Shown: positions 37,251 through 48,257 of the stretch, one piece after another
Position numbering within the stretch: the stretch's first letter is position 1
Layout: every line of letters begins with the position of its first letter
Assembly (NCBI GenBank): GCA_020073525.1
Contig: JAIQFA010000018.1
Location: 38,775-102,774, forward strand
Origin: Terriglobia bacterium
Lineage (GTDB): Bacteria > Acidobacteriota > Terriglobia > Terriglobales > Acidobacteriaceae
Direction: 5' to 3'
Length of the DNA: 64,000 bases
Translations under genes and position numbers: made by a program
Notes under the pieces: model-generated
Databases searched by the model: none
Seen by the model: the letters and a program-made list of their open reading frames with translations, nothing else
Told to the model about the DNA's origin: nothing

Positions 37251-37997
37251 CTATGACGCGGCTTTAAGCAATTTCGCAAGACTATCAATGTCAGCCGCAC
37301 TCGCGTCACCAATCACGAAATAGCGCAGCCCGCCTTGACTCCACGTCTCCATGTTGAACATCAGTTTCTTCGGCCAGAGAGGGCTCTCATCCAAACTGGC
37401 TGGTAATGATCGCTCCTGGAACACGAACACCGAAATGTGGTGCTTCCGCACATCGTAGACGAGATGCGCGCCCGGCGTTTGGTCGAGATAGGTCATCCGT
37501 CCTCCGAGCAAAGTGAACTCGGTGTTCTGGAGTTCCGGTAAATTGAAGGCGAAGGGAATCTTTCCCTGGAACCAGGGCTTCACCGTGTGTCGATCGGTGG
37601 AGATCACATCCACTGGCGTCGAACTGGCCAGTGTGGCCACGTGCAAGTCTGCAATCTCGCTATAAACCCGATTTCTAACGGAGCGGGTTGCCACGTAGGT
37701 TGAAGTCAGCGCACCGACCGCTACAACGACCGCCACTGCAGCTAAAATCCATCCCAGGCGGAAACTGCGCCGTGGCTTGGGAGCGATGCTCTGCTGTATC
37801 CGTTTCCGGAATTCATCACTAGGAGTGAAGCGTTTTCCCGTGACTTGAATCGCGCGCTTCATCTGCACGCGTCCAAGGGCATCCGCCGCGCAAGAGGGAC
37901 AGTTTCGCACATGAGCGTCGAAGGTGCCCATCTCCTCTTCCGGAAGCTCACCGTCGAGGTAAGTATCGAGTTTTGCCTTCCATAACTCACAAGCCAT
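37251..37997 (-). CDS. Anti-sigma factor with N-terminal zinc-finger (zf-HC2) and one TM
   Basis: MACELWKAKLDTYLDGELPEEEMGTFDAHVRNCPSCAADAL; TM LGWILAAVAVVVAVGAL; overlaps upstream sigma gene. Confidence 0.88.
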   Translation of the reverse strand: MACELWKAKLDTYLDGELPEEEMGTFDAHVRNCPSCAADALGRVQMKRAIQVTGKRFTPSDEFRKRIQQSIAPKPRRSFRLGWILAAVAVVVAVGALTSTYVATRSVRNRVYSEIADLHVATLASSTPVDVISTDRHTVKPWFQGKIPFAFNLPELQNTEFTLLGGRMTYLDQTPGAHLVYDVRKHHISVFVFQERSLPASLDESPLWPKKLMFNMETWSQGGLRYFVIGDASAADIDSLAKLLKAAS

Positions 37998-38547
37998 AGT
38001 TCACCCTTTGGCTCATCCCTTTTTGAGACCGTAGCCGCAGGCCGTCGCGCAACGTTTTTCTGGCACGCGATAAACGCGACATCACTGTGCCGATCGGAAT
38101 GGAAAGAGTTTCCGCAATCTCCTGATACGACATCTCCTCCACTTCGCAAAGGAGAAGGATCTCTCGAAAGTGCAACGGCAGATCGTCGATGGCGCTCTGT
38201 ACCAGTTGGGAATCGGAACGTTTCAGCAGAATCGATTCGGGGTTCTCGTTCTCCACCGGCAATTCCGTTCCGTCCTCCTCCGAATCAATGGGAACGGTAG
38301 AAGTCGCTTTGAGTCCGGTGCGCGAGGTTAGGAATGTGTTGCGCAGGATGCGATACATCCATGCCCGAAAATTAGTCCCCAACTGGAACGACGAGAAGCC
38401 TTTCAACGCCTTCGCGTAGGTTTCCTGAACCAGGTCTTCAGCCTCTTCGCGATTCTGCGTCAACCAGTGCGCGAAACTGTACAACTGTTTGAAAAGGGGC
38501 ATTGCCAGTTCTGCGAACGAATCGGATTGAGGACCTGCTCCTGACAT
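37987..38547 (-). CDS. ECF-family RNA polymerase sigma factor
   Basis: LYSFAHWLTQNREEAEDLVQETYAKALKGF (region 2), HFREILLLCEVEEMSYQEIAETLSIPIGTVMSRLSRARKTLRD (region 4). Confidence 0.95.
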   Translation of the reverse strand: MSGAGPQSDSFAELAMPLFKQLYSFAHWLTQNREEAEDLVQETYAKALKGFSSFQLGTNFRAWMYRILRNTFLTSRTGLKATSTVPIDSEEDGTELPVENENPESILLKRSDSQLVQSAIDDLPLHFREILLLCEVEEMSYQEIAETLSIPIGTVMSRLSRARKTLRDGLRLRSQKGMSQRVNYGL

Positions 38548-38785
38548 CCCCACAAGATTAAACCAGCGCGCCCGAGTTTTTATTCCCTTCGATCGCAATG
38601 ATTTTGCGATGGGAATAAATCACTGTCTGGCCGGTTATCCGTTACGACGCCGGAACGACGGTCTAGGAAATAACAAGATTAAGAAACGGGGCATGGGGTG
38701 GCGAATCCTTTTGATCCGAAAACTGCACTCCTGGCGCGGCACGCACAACATTTAACAACGGTTGGCAAAATCGCAGGAGGAGAAA

Positions 38786-40111
38786 ATGAACAATCCCGAC
38801 AAAATAAGGGCCGACGCAACGGAGATTTCCAGCGGAGATGGCGTCGATCGCCGCGGCTTCCTCAAGTGCATGGCGTGGGCCGGCACTGGGGTGGTATGGA
38901 CATTCGCCGGCGGCGTGCCTCTATCACAGGCGTTCGGCACGAGTTCGAAGCATGCGGGGGACGCTTCGTTTTCTTTCGTCCAGATCAGCGACAGCCACAT
39001 CGGCTTCGATAAGCCGGCTAATGTCGACGTTACCGCGACCCTACAAGCGGCGATCGACAAGATCAGCGCGTTGCCTGTAGAGCCGGATCTGATTCTTCAC
39101 ACCGGAGACCTAAGCCATCTTTCGAGGCCGGGCGAGTTCGATACGCTCGACCAGGTTTTGAAGGGTGTCCATCCCAAGCAGATCTTTTACGTGCCCGGCG
39201 AGCACGACGTCGCCCTCGACAACGGGCGCCAGTTCCTTGATCGTTACGGCAAAGGAACCCAAGGGGGCGGGTGGCAGAGTTTCGATCATAAGGGTGTTCA
39301 CTTCGTCGGCCTCGTCAATGTATTGAACTTCAAGCCGGGAGGCCTTGGCGTTCTGGGGCACGAACAACTGGAATGGCTTGAGGAGGATTTGAAGGGTCGC
39401 ACCAGCAGTACGCCCATCGTCGTTTTCGCGCACATTCCGCTGTGGGCCGCCTATCCGGAGTGGGGCTGGGCAACTGAAGACAGCGCCCAGGCATTGGCCT
39501 ACCTCAAACGCTTCGGCTCCGTTACCGTGCTCAACGGCCACATTCACCAAATCATGCAGAAGGTCGAAGGCAATGTCACCTTCCACACAGCCATGGCTAC
39601 GGCGTTTCCACAACCGGTGGCGGGCACCGCTTCTTCGGCCGGCCCTCTTAAAGTACCGGCGGACCAACTGCGCCGTGTCCTGGGCATAACCAACGTGAAC
39701 TTCGTCGCCGGCAATCATCCTCTTGCCGTGGTTGACGCTACGCTAGCCGGCACACCTCCCGAGGAGGTCAGCGGGATCCTTCGCAAGGCAGCAGCGGCAC
39801 TACCCGCCGCGGCCGCGCAATCCCAGAGCAACCAGAGCCAGCCCAAAGCCGTTGCTACGGGAGAAACGATCCCCGCAGCGATCGATAATTTTTCCTTCAC
39901 TCCCAAGGAGATGACAGTCAAAGCCGGGACAACCGTGCGCTGGACGAACAAGGATGACATCCCGCACACCGTCACCAGCGACAACAACGTGTTTGCATCA
40001 CCGGTGCTCGATTCCAACCAGAACTTCCAGTTCACCTTTGCGAGCGCTGGCAAGTTCACGTACTTCTGCAGACTGCACCCAAAGATGACCGGTGAGGTAG
40101 TAGTGCGGTGA
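38786..40111 (+). CDS. Tat-exported metallophosphoesterase fused to a C-terminal cupredoxin domain
   Basis: DRRGFLKCMAWAGTG Tat motif; FVQISDSHIGFD, ILHTGDLSH, PGEHDV, FAHIPLW, LNGHIH; C-terminal DIPHTVTSDN...YFCRLHPKMTGEVVVR type-1 Cu ligands. Confidence 0.9.
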   Translation: MNNPDKIRADATEISSGDGVDRRGFLKCMAWAGTGVVWTFAGGVPLSQAFGTSSKHAGDASFSFVQISDSHIGFDKPANVDVTATLQAAIDKISALPVEPDLILHTGDLSHLSRPGEFDTLDQVLKGVHPKQIFYVPGEHDVALDNGRQFLDRYGKGTQGGGWQSFDHKGVHFVGLVNVLNFKPGGLGVLGHEQLEWLEEDLKGRTSSTPIVVFAHIPLWAAYPEWGWATEDSAQALAYLKRFGSVTVLNGHIHQIMQKVEGNVTFHTAMATAFPQPVAGTASSAGPLKVPADQLRRVLGITNVNFVAGNHPLAVVDATLAGTPPEEVSGILRKAAAALPAAAAQSQSNQSQPKAVATGETIPAAIDNFSFTPKEMTVKAGTTVRWTNKDDIPHTVTSDNNVFASPVLDSNQNFQFTFASAGKFTYFCRLHPKMTGEVVVR

Positions 40112-40489
40112 GCCTTGACGTTTGACTGTTTTCAGATAGTCGAGATCCGGCCAACCCAATTCGCCGAGCCCCAGCCGCGAAGCGGCAGAATAGGAAAGCC
40201 CGGGGCGTGAGCCCCGGGCAGCCGAGAGGGAAAAACTGAGCCCCCTTCACCGGACGGCACGAGTTTCGTAACCGCCGCCATCTAGGCCGGTGTGCAAATT
40301 AACTCCGATTCGTTTACCCTGTCTTGGCGGTTCGGAGCGTGGGGCTCCTTTGCTGTTTTGAACCGCATTCCTGTTTTGCGAGTCGCCGTTGGGGTCCGCG
40401 TGAAGTCCAGGTCGTAGTTCTCCCGGCGTTGTAACTCACCGCGGGGAAACGCTCGCCTCATCGCCATTCTGCAATCAAGGGAGTCAGGA

Positions 40490-40996
40490 ATGGCAACGAA
40501 AGAAATCCCGGCGCAGCGATTCAGCGTGACTTCTTCCAGAACGTTCCGGGACGTCGTAGCGGCGTTCGAGGCGGCGGTTGGGCATCCCGACATGAACGCG
40601 TTTCGAAAGAATGTCGGCGCAGCCAAGACGTTTGCCGAACTCGAAAGTATCGTCCAGGGAGCGATTGGCCCCTCAGGGTTGATGGAGTTCGCGCGCTTTG
40701 ACCTGGGCGAGGTGCTGCGCAAGCGAAATGGATCAGCAACACCGCAATCTCTGCGTTTCGTCGTGGGCAATCCCGTGATCATGAGCCAGATGGTGCAGCA
40801 TGTGCCAGACGCTGGCTCGTACGCGCCAGTGTCAATCCTGATCGACGAGCGGCCGGGCGGAGTTCATCTGTCTTATGACCGGATGGCGAGTTTCCTCGCC
40901 CCGTACGGAAACGCCGATGCACTGCAAGTGGCGCGAGACTTGGATGCGAAGGTCGAGGCTTTGTTAACGGCCACGGCCCAGGGGCGGGTCAAATAG
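40490..40996 (+). CDS. DUF302-like protein
   Basis: FRDVVAAFEAAVGHP...RFVVGNPVIMSQMVQHVPDAGSYAPVSILIDERPGGVHLSYDRMASFLAPYGNADALQVARDLDAKVEAL. Confidence 0.75.
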   Translation: MATKEIPAQRFSVTSSRTFRDVVAAFEAAVGHPDMNAFRKNVGAAKTFAELESIVQGAIGPSGLMEFARFDLGEVLRKRNGSATPQSLRFVVGNPVIMSQMVQHVPDAGSYAPVSILIDERPGGVHLSYDRMASFLAPYGNADALQVARDLDAKVEALLTATAQGRVK

Positions 40997-41054
40997 CGGA
41001 ATAAATGTATCGGAATGAACGGAGCTGACATCTAGGTTTTGAAAGGAGAGCAAC

Positions 41055-41555
41055 ATGATCCTCGGCATGTCAACAGCAACCTTCACGTCCTTGCACGTAG
41101 TGATCAGTATGGTGGGAATCGGCTCAGGGCTGGCCGTCATGTACGGGTTTCTCGCCGGGAAACGGTATGACGGCATGACTGCGATTTTTCTGGTCACAAC
41201 CGTGCTGACGAGCGTGACCGCATTCGGATTTCCCTCCGAACATCTTCTGCCGTCCCACAAGGTCGGCATCATCTCACTGGTGATCCTGGCGATTGCGATA
41301 CCGGCGCGCTACGGATTTCATCTTGCCGGGGCTTGGCGTCCGACCTACGTCGTCGGGGCCGCCATGGCGCTCTACCTCAATGTCTTCGTCCTGGTCGTGC
41401 AGCTTTTCGAGAAGGTGCCGGCGCTAAGAGCGTTGGCTCCCACACAGAAAGAGCCGCCCTTCCTGGTCGCGCAACTTCTCGTGCTGGCGTTCTTTGTCGC
41501 ACTCACGATTCTGTCGGCCAAGCGGTTCCACATCGAGCAGACGCGGACCACGTAA
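41055..41555 (+). CDS. Small integral membrane protein
   Basis: Four hydrophobic segments; RBS aaaggagagcaac before ATG. Confidence 0.65.
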   Translation: MILGMSTATFTSLHVVISMVGIGSGLAVMYGFLAGKRYDGMTAIFLVTTVLTSVTAFGFPSEHLLPSHKVGIISLVILAIAIPARYGFHLAGAWRPTYVVGAAMALYLNVFVLVVQLFEKVPALRALAPTQKEPPFLVAQLLVLAFFVALTILSAKRFHIEQTRTT

Positions 41556-41608
41556 TCACGCACCGCTTCTGTTGATCACAGGCAGCTTGCTGCGAGGGAG
41601 AAAAGTTT

Positions 41609-42451
41609 ATGAGCACAATCACGACGAAAGACGGTACGCAGATTTACTACAAGGACTGGGGTACGGGACAGCCTGTGGTTTTTAGCCATGGCTGGCCACT
41701 CAGCTCGGATGCCTTCGAAGACCAAATGCTATATCTTGCCGACCGCGGCTATCGCTGCATCGCCCATGACCGCCGCGGCCATGGCCGGTCCGGCCAGCCG
41801 TGGGACGGCAATGACATGGACACCTACGCCGACGACTTGGCGACACTCGTCGAAAAGCTCGACTTGAAGGAAGCGATCCATGTTGGCCACTCCACTGGCG
41901 GCGGTGAAGTCGCACGCTATATCGGCCGCCACGGCACGAAGCGCGTTGCCCAAGCCGTCCTCATCAGCGCGGTGCCGCCGCTCATGGTGAAAACGTCGGC
42001 TAATCCCGGCGGCTTGCCGCTGGAAGTATTCGACGGTCTTCGCGCTAACGTCCTCGCCGACCGCTCGCAATTCTTCACGGATCTGAGCGCTCCCTTTTAC
42101 GGCGCCAATCGGCCCGGCGCCAAAGTCTCCGACGGATTGCGACACTCGTTCTGGCTACAGGGGATGGTGTGCGGTCACAAAGCCGCCTACGACTGCATCA
42201 AGGCGTTTTCCGAGACCGACTTCACCGAAGATCTGAAGAAGTTCGATGTGCCCACACTCATTCTTCACGGCGACGACGACCAGATCGTGCCGATCGGCGC
42301 TGCGGCCATGCTTTCTTCGAAGCTGGTGAAGGGAGCCACGCTCAAGGTCTATCCGGGCGCTCCGCACGGCATGTGCTCGACCCTGAAGGACCAAGTGAAC
42401 GAAGAACTCCTCTCGTTCTTCAAGCGAAGCAGCGAACAAGTGGCAGCGTAA
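41609..42451 (+). CDS. Alpha/beta hydrolase, non-heme chloroperoxidase/arylesterase type
   Basis: [74 protein letters not shown]. Confidence 0.93.
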   Translation: MSTITTKDGTQIYYKDWGTGQPVVFSHGWPLSSDAFEDQMLYLADRGYRCIAHDRRGHGRSGQPWDGNDMDTYADDLATLVEKLDLKEAIHVGHSTGGGEVARYIGRHGTKRVAQAVLISAVPPLMVKTSANPGGLPLEVFDGLRANVLADRSQFFTDLSAPFYGANRPGAKVSDGLRHSFWLQGMVCGHKAAYDCIKAFSETDFTEDLKKFDVPTLILHGDDDQIVPIGAAAMLSSKLVKGATLKVYPGAPHGMCSTLKDQVNEELLSFFKRSSEQVAA

Positions 42452-42562
42452 ACCAGTGGCCCGGCTTTTTGCTTAGCTGCGAAGGCCGGGCCTTCAAAGG
42501 GGAAGTGTCGGCTTGTGCGCCACTCCATATCCCGCTAAGCGTTCTCAGGTAAAACCGATCCC

Positions 42563-43537
42563 CTACTGCGTGACGTTCCCGTAAGTCGGAACTCCTCCCT
42601 GCACGAGAAAGAGCAAAGTTTGCCCGCGCGACGACCAGTCGCTTTGCGGGTATTGCGAGATCAGTTGCTGGGCGAGCGCGATGGCCTGGTTCTTGGCCTG
42701 GTCCGACTTCTTCGGTTGTTCTTCCGTTTTATATATCTCAATCAGCGCCGCTCGGCGTGAGGCGGCGTTGTAGAGCGCCTCGGGAGCGGCCGGAGAATCC
42801 GGATGTTCCTTCCAGTACTTTTCGTAGATATCGGCTTCCTTGTCCGGACACTTCGACGAACCCTGCCAGTCGCCGCAGAGTTTGTTGTCGATCAGATGGA
42901 AGGCTGCGAGGTGCGCCCACTTCGTGTTCGGAAACTTCTTCATCACCTGCTTCATGGCTTCCTCGTCGATGCCCTGACGAAGGCCCGGGTCTCTCTCGCG
43001 AGCGGACGGGCGAGACAGAACGTCTGCCCTGTCGACTTGCCACTTGATGTCGGCGGCCCGGTAAAGGGCTTCGCCGGCTAGGGGAGCGCTGGGGAAAAGA
43101 TCGTAGACGCGATGATAGAGTCGCAAGGCTTCCTGGGCGGCGCCGCGGCGTCCATGCCGGCGGCTGGCTTCGTCTTCCGAATCGACGGCCGCGCCAAACA
43201 AGATGCGGTCGCCGTTGGGAGTGGACGCCCACACGATGCCGGTATCCAGCACCCAGCCGCTGATGGTCTTGCCTTCGTCCTCATCTTCTTGGACAAAGGC
43301 GGGATCGGGAGCCACGTTAGTGCCGAGAAGAGCTTCGACATGCAGCCAGTTGCGGCTTTTGTCGAGCAGAATCAGTTCGCGTCCGCGTTGCACCTCGCCC
43401 AGTTTGTTGGAAGAGGCGTCCGGAGACAGGTAGAGAATGGCCTCGCGGACCAGGGTGCCGCGATCGGCGGCCAGCAGCAGGGAGTTTCCCAGCACGATCA
43501 GGATGATCAAGTGCAATAGCTTGGTAATCGGTTTCAC
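42563..43537 (-). CDS. Secreted SH3-like/TPR-like repeat protein
   Basis: Signal peptide; VREAILYLSPDASSNKLGEVQRGRELILLDKSRNWLHVE SH3-like segment; Tol-Pal YbgF-like tail (QLISQYPQSDWSSRGQ). Confidence 0.6.
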   Translation of the reverse strand: MKPITKLLHLIILIVLGNSLLLAADRGTLVREAILYLSPDASSNKLGEVQRGRELILLDKSRNWLHVEALLGTNVAPDPAFVQEDEDEGKTISGWVLDTGIVWASTPNGDRILFGAAVDSEDEASRRHGRRGAAQEALRLYHRVYDLFPSAPLAGEALYRAADIKWQVDRADVLSRPSARERDPGLRQGIDEEAMKQVMKKFPNTKWAHLAAFHLIDNKLCGDWQGSSKCPDKEADIYEKYWKEHPDSPAAPEALYNAASRRAALIEIYKTEEQPKKSDQAKNQAIALAQQLISQYPQSDWSSRGQTLLFLVQGGVPTYGNVTQ

Positions 43538-43896
43538 AGTCGTGTTCGTCTCCGGTTCGAGGGTAGCATGTAGGTTGGATGCGCGGAACTGGCGAAGAAC
43601 TGGGCGGGCTACACGATATCCACAAACCCTTCAAGGCGCCCTGAGTAGCCCCACTCTGGCAAAAATCAAACTTGGATGTCGACACCATGTCAAGGACAGG
43701 CATCACAATGTCAAGTGAGCTGCGGTGCAGCCCTCTCCACCGCGTTCGATGGTAAGCTCCCCCACTGCGAGGCTTGGATTGAGGTTGACAACGATGCAAT
43801 GGGTGCTGTACACGGTTGTGTTTCTGCACTGCCGGACTTTTGCGTGGAGATTGCCATGCCTTGGGAAAAGAACGGGAAGCGCGCGAAGGGCCACCC

Positions 43897-44784
43897 ATGA
43901 TGTCCCGCAGCGCCGCGCAACAGATCGGGATTCGCGACCTCAAGAGCATCGAAGACCTCAGCCAGTTGAAAGCCGTCGAAAAGGAAGTCTGGGGGATGGC
44001 GGACGAGGACACGTTGCCGCTTACGCTGGCCATCGCGTGCAAGGCGGCGGGCAACATTTTCGTCGGAGCCTTTGACACAAGTAAAGATAAGGACAAGCTC
44101 GTCGGCTTCGCATTCGGATTTTTCGGCCGCGAGCATGGCACGACAACGATTCACTCACACATGCTGGCCGTGCTCGATGCGTATCGGCATCTCGACCTGG
44201 GTACGCGCTTGAAGCAGGCGCAGCGCGAGCGGGCCATGGCCATGGGTGTTCATGAGATGACTTGGACCTACGATCCGCTGCAGAGCCGTAACGCGCACTT
44301 CAATTTTTCCAAGCTGGGCGTGGTTTCCGACATCTATAAGGTAGATTTCTACGGCCCGGAGACTTCGAGTATGCTGCATCGGAACGGAACGGACCGGTTG
44401 TGGGTACGGTGGATACTGAAGTCGAGCCGGGTTCGGGACCGGCTGGCGGGGAAGAATGCACGGATGGAAACGCTGGATGCCATGAAGCTGCTGGCTCCGC
44501 TGGTGCGTTTCGATCCGAGCGGACAGCCGGGACGCGCCGACTTGGCGGAATCGCTGGCGCGGCAACGCGTGTGCATTGAGATTCCGGGCGACATTCTGGA
44601 GGTCGAGCGCGCGGACATGGGATTGGCGCGAGAATGGCGCGACGCGACGCGGTGGGCTTTCCGCGAAGCCGTGAAAGCGGGATTCTATGTTGCCGAGTTC
44701 TGCCGTTCGATTCGCGGCCAGCAAGGCCCAGGAGCATACCTGTTGCAGCGGGGCACGGTGAACGAGTTTGTTCCCGAGGGTTAA
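43897..44784 (+). CDS. GNAT-superfamily acetyltransferase (COG3375-like)
   Basis: VEKEVWGMADEDTLPLTLAIACKAAGNIFVGAFD...VGFAFGFFG...SHMLAVLDAYRHLDLGTRLKQAQRERAMAMGVHEMTWTYDPLQSRNAHFNFSKLG. Confidence 0.85.
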   Translation: MMSRSAAQQIGIRDLKSIEDLSQLKAVEKEVWGMADEDTLPLTLAIACKAAGNIFVGAFDTSKDKDKLVGFAFGFFGREHGTTTIHSHMLAVLDAYRHLDLGTRLKQAQRERAMAMGVHEMTWTYDPLQSRNAHFNFSKLGVVSDIYKVDFYGPETSSMLHRNGTDRLWVRWILKSSRVRDRLAGKNARMETLDAMKLLAPLVRFDPSGQPGRADLAESLARQRVCIEIPGDILEVERADMGLAREWRDATRWAFREAVKAGFYVAEFCRSIRGQQGPGAYLLQRGTVNEFVPEG

Positions 44785-44805
44785 CCGAACTTGGTGCAGG
44801 TCCGA

Positions 44806-44890
44806 TTTGTATCGGGGGACGCCTTCGGGTTCGTATCAGGGTATGCCTTCAGGCGCTGGTTTTTGGCGTCGAAATTTCACGCCTACGGGT
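44806..44890. repeat. Intergenic copy of the TTTGTATC/TTCGTATCAGGGTAT hairpin repeat
   Basis: tttgtatcgggggacgccttcgggttcgtatcagggtatgccttcaggcgctgg. Confidence 0.7.
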
Positions 44891-44962
44891 AGAATTTGTT
44901 CGATCCCCAGCCGAACGCCGGGGCGGCGGCATAAATAAACCGATCCATACCGAGGATGATCC

Positions 44963-46933
44963 ATGGCCGAAGCAACCGTACCGCAGGTAAATATCGATTC
45001 GATTCTTGACGAGCATCGCAGTTTTGAGCCCTCTCCCGAGTTTTCCCAGAAGGCTCACATCAAGAGCCTGGCCGAATATGAAGCGCTCTATAAGGAGTCG
45101 GTAGAGCAGCCGGAGAGATTCTGGGCTCGTGCCGCCGAAGAACTCCACTGGTTCAAGAAGTGGGACAAGGTTCTGGAGTGGAAAGCGCCGTGGGCCAAGT
45201 GGTTCCTTGGAGGACAGATCAATCTCTCCTACAACTGCCTCGATCGCCACGTGCACACGGCGCGCAAGAACAAAGCGGCGCTGATTTGGGAAAGCGAGCC
45301 GGGCGAAGTTCGTACCTATACTTACCAGCAACTTTGGAAGGAAGTGCAGAAGTTCGCCAATGTGCTGAAGACTCTTGGCGTGCGCAAAGGGGACCGCGTC
45401 GCCATCTATATGGGCATGACGCCGGAACTGCCGATTGCCATGCTGGCCTGCGCCCGCATTGGCGCGCCGCATTCGATTGTGTTCGGCGGCTTCTCCGCGA
45501 ACGCGCTGGTCGATCGCATTCACGATTCGCATGCCGTGGCCGTGATCACCCAGGACGGATCCTACCGGCGAGGCGCGGAGGTCAAGCTGTTCCCGGTGGT
45601 GGAAGAGGCGCTGAAGTCCTGTCCGTCGGTGAAGCACGTGGTGGTCTACAAACGCACTGGGTCGGCGATCAACATGACGCCGGGACGCGATCACTGGTGG
45701 CACGAGTTGATGGCGAAAGCTTCAGACGAGTGCCCGGCCGAGCCGCTCGACGCCGAGCACCCTCTGTATATCCTTTATACGTCGGGCACGACCGGGAAGC
45801 CGAAGGGCATCGTGCATACTACCGGCGGCTATTCTGTCGGCACCTACCTCTCTACAAAATATGTTTTTGACCTTCGCGAAGAAGATACCTACTGGTGCAC
45901 GGCCGACATCGGCTGGGTTACCGGACATAGCTACATCGTGTATGGTCCGTTGCAGTGCGGTGCAACCAGTCTGATGTATGAAGGCGCGCCGAATCATCCA
46001 GAGCCTGATCGCTTCTGGTCGATTATCGACCGCCATCAGGTCAACGTGTTCTACACCGCGCCGACTGCCATCCGCACCTTCGCCAAGTGGGGCGATGAGT
46101 GGCCAAAAAAACACAAGATGGAAAGCCTGCGCTTGCTGGGCACGGTCGGCGAGCCTATCAATCCCGAGGCCTGGATGTGGTATCGGGAGACGATCGGGCA
46201 TAACCGTTGCCCGATTGTGGATACGTGGTGGCAAACGGAAACCGGCTCCATCATGATCACGCCAATCCCCGGCGCAATCGCGACCAAGCCGGGTTCCGCA
46301 ACCAAGCCATTCTTCGGAGTGGTTCCGGAGGTTGTCACCATGGAAGGGAAGCCGGTGCCCGAAGGCTCCGGCGGTTATCTAGTCATTCGCCAGCCCTGGC
46401 CCGCCATGCTGCGAACCATCTACGGCGATCCCGATCGTTATGAGAAGCAGTACTGGTCGCAGATTCCCGGCGGCACCTACTTTACGGGCGACGGCGCGCG
46501 CAAGGATAAAGACGGCTATTTCTGGATCATGGGGCGCGTGGACGATGTTCTAAACGTGTCGGGCCATCGCCTGAGCACCATGGAAGTGGAATCGGCGCTG
46601 GTGGCGCACGAGAAAGTCGCCGAAGCCGCGGTGGTTGGGCGGCCGGATGACATCAAGGGACAGGCGATTTCGGCCTTCGTGACTCTGGAGCAGGGAATCG
46701 AACCGACGGACGCGCTGAAAGAAGAGCTAAAGAAGTGGGTGGCGAAAGAGATCGGTTCGCTGGCCAAGCCGGATGATATCCGGTTTACCGATACGCTCCC
46801 AAAGACCCGCAGCGGAAAGATCATGCGCCGGTTGTTAAGAGAGCTGGCGAGCAGCGGGGAAGTGAAGGGCGATACCACCACGCTCGAGGATTTCGGGGTG
46901 ATTGCGAAGCTGAAGGAGCAGGACGAAGTCTAG
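44963..46933 (+). CDS. acs: Acetyl-CoA synthetase (AMP-forming)
   Basis: [92 protein letters not shown]. Confidence 0.97.
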   Translation: MAEATVPQVNIDSILDEHRSFEPSPEFSQKAHIKSLAEYEALYKESVEQPERFWARAAEELHWFKKWDKVLEWKAPWAKWFLGGQINLSYNCLDRHVHTARKNKAALIWESEPGEVRTYTYQQLWKEVQKFANVLKTLGVRKGDRVAIYMGMTPELPIAMLACARIGAPHSIVFGGFSANALVDRIHDSHAVAVITQDGSYRRGAEVKLFPVVEEALKSCPSVKHVVVYKRTGSAINMTPGRDHWWHELMAKASDECPAEPLDAEHPLYILYTSGTTGKPKGIVHTTGGYSVGTYLSTKYVFDLREEDTYWCTADIGWVTGHSYIVYGPLQCGATSLMYEGAPNHPEPDRFWSIIDRHQVNVFYTAPTAIRTFAKWGDEWPKKHKMESLRLLGTVGEPINPEAWMWYRETIGHNRCPIVDTWWQTETGSIMITPIPGAIATKPGSATKPFFGVVPEVVTMEGKPVPEGSGGYLVIRQPWPAMLRTIYGDPDRYEKQYWSQIPGGTYFTGDGARKDKDGYFWIMGRVDDVLNVSGHRLSTMEVESALVAHEKVAEAAVVGRPDDIKGQAISAFVTLEQGIEPTDALKEELKKWVAKEIGSLAKPDDIRFTDTLPKTRSGKIMRRLLRELASSGEVKGDTTTLEDFGVIAKLKEQDEV

Positions 46934-46967
46934 CTTGCCGCCGAAAACTCAAGGTTCTCTACGAACG

Positions 46968-47033
46968 GGAAGGGCACGACTTCAGTCGTGCCGCGAAGAA
47001 CGATAGACAGCGGCTTTAGCCGCTGAGGTTACG
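46968..47033. repeat. Two-hairpin intergenic repeat
   Basis: gggcacgacttcagtcgtgcc ... agcggctttagccgctgagg, two adjacent palindromes. Confidence 0.75.
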
Positions 47034-47087
47034 AAACTTCGGCCCCAGATTCAATGGTTGAGTTAGTTCGCGAGGCGAGGTGTCGCC

Positions 47088-48257
47088 CTAGTTGGTGTGC
47101 GACTCGACCGACTGCCGCTGTTCGCGCATTTGCTGCAGGAACGTATCCACCGGCACCTGAAACTTGTGCCGGAAAAGATCGACCAGGGCATCTTCGGTAG
47201 CCGGGATTTCGGCGCAGCCTTCAGGCGCAGAAGCCGCTTGCGTTGCGAAAACCTGGAACCTGGCAAAATCACCATCGGGAAATGACGTCTCCAGCCCTTG
47301 CGGTTCGACGAGAAGTTCGGGAGCCTTGTCCGGGTTCGTACGCAGAATCGTGATCATGCGGTGCACCTGATCCCGCTGCTCGGTTGTGGTCTGCAGGAAC
47401 TCCACTCCCATGCCGAATTCGGGGTGTGCCACCAGCACGACTCCTCCCGCGCGGACTTCGAGGTCGGTGGTCTTGATCGACAGGACAACCCGTGTGCCCC
47501 TCGGAAAGGGCGAGACGGTCGTCAGATAGCAACCGCCCAGGCTGAGGTCGGTGAGGCGGCAGTTCACGGGCGGATCGTCCGGTTCGGACTCGGGAAGGTG
47601 GCTGCTCAGCCACTGCCGCAGAGCGTGGCGCTGCTCATCCGTGGCGTTCTTGAATCGGACTCCGGCCTGATGGCTGTTGCCTTCCCACGCCAATTCCCCA
47701 TGGAGGTCGAGCTTGTTGGCCATGCCCGGCAATTCGAGCGAGAAGCGCAGCGATGTTTCTTTAGGGACGCGTCCCGAAAACTGAATCGCCATTCCGCCTT
47801 CGCAGAGGTCGATGGTCTTGGCGTTGTACAGACTGGTCCCGTAGCATTCGACTGGGATCTGCACTGGGACCCGCATCTGGACGCGCCGTTCGCGTTTCAT
47901 CAAGGCTCGAACCGCCCGGAAGCTGGCTTTGGCCCGCTCGACCGCAAAGGGCTTGTGCAGGACGAAATGCGCCCCCATCTCGAAGCCGCCCTTGAGCCCG
48001 ACCGAAGATTCCACGAGCACGATCGCGAGGGCTCGTTTGTTGACGGGAGCGGCATGGGCTCCACGCAGTACGCTGCTGGCGTCTCCCACATTAGCGGCGT
48101 CTACGATGATGGCTTCAAAACGTTGGCGGGTGATCCGCCGGATGGCATCGTCGGCGGAGGAGCAATGCTCGACGCCAATTTCCAGGTCGCTGAGGACCCG
48201 GCGCAGAATTCGCACCGTCTTCTCGTCGGAACTCAACAATAGAGACTTTAAATTCAT
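47088..48257 (-). CDS. Degenerate receiver domain plus two PilZ domains
   Basis: N-terminal REC-like (LLLSSDEKTVRILRRVL ... VLHKPF), PilZ-1 RRVQMRVPVQIPVE..IDLCEGGMAIQF, PilZ-2 CRLTDLSLGGCYLTT. Confidence 0.8.
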   Translation of the reverse strand: MNLKSLLLSSDEKTVRILRRVLSDLEIGVEHCSSADDAIRRITRQRFEAIIVDAANVGDASSVLRGAHAAPVNKRALAIVLVESSVGLKGGFEMGAHFVLHKPFAVERAKASFRAVRALMKRERRVQMRVPVQIPVECYGTSLYNAKTIDLCEGGMAIQFSGRVPKETSLRFSLELPGMANKLDLHGELAWEGNSHQAGVRFKNATDEQRHALRQWLSSHLPESEPDDPPVNCRLTDLSLGGCYLTTVSPFPRGTRVVLSIKTTDLEVRAGGVVLVAHPEFGMGVEFLQTTTEQRDQVHRMITILRTNPDKAPELLVEPQGLETSFPDGDFARFQVFATQAASAPEGCAEIPATEDALVDLFRHKFQVPVDTFLQQMREQRQSVESHTN

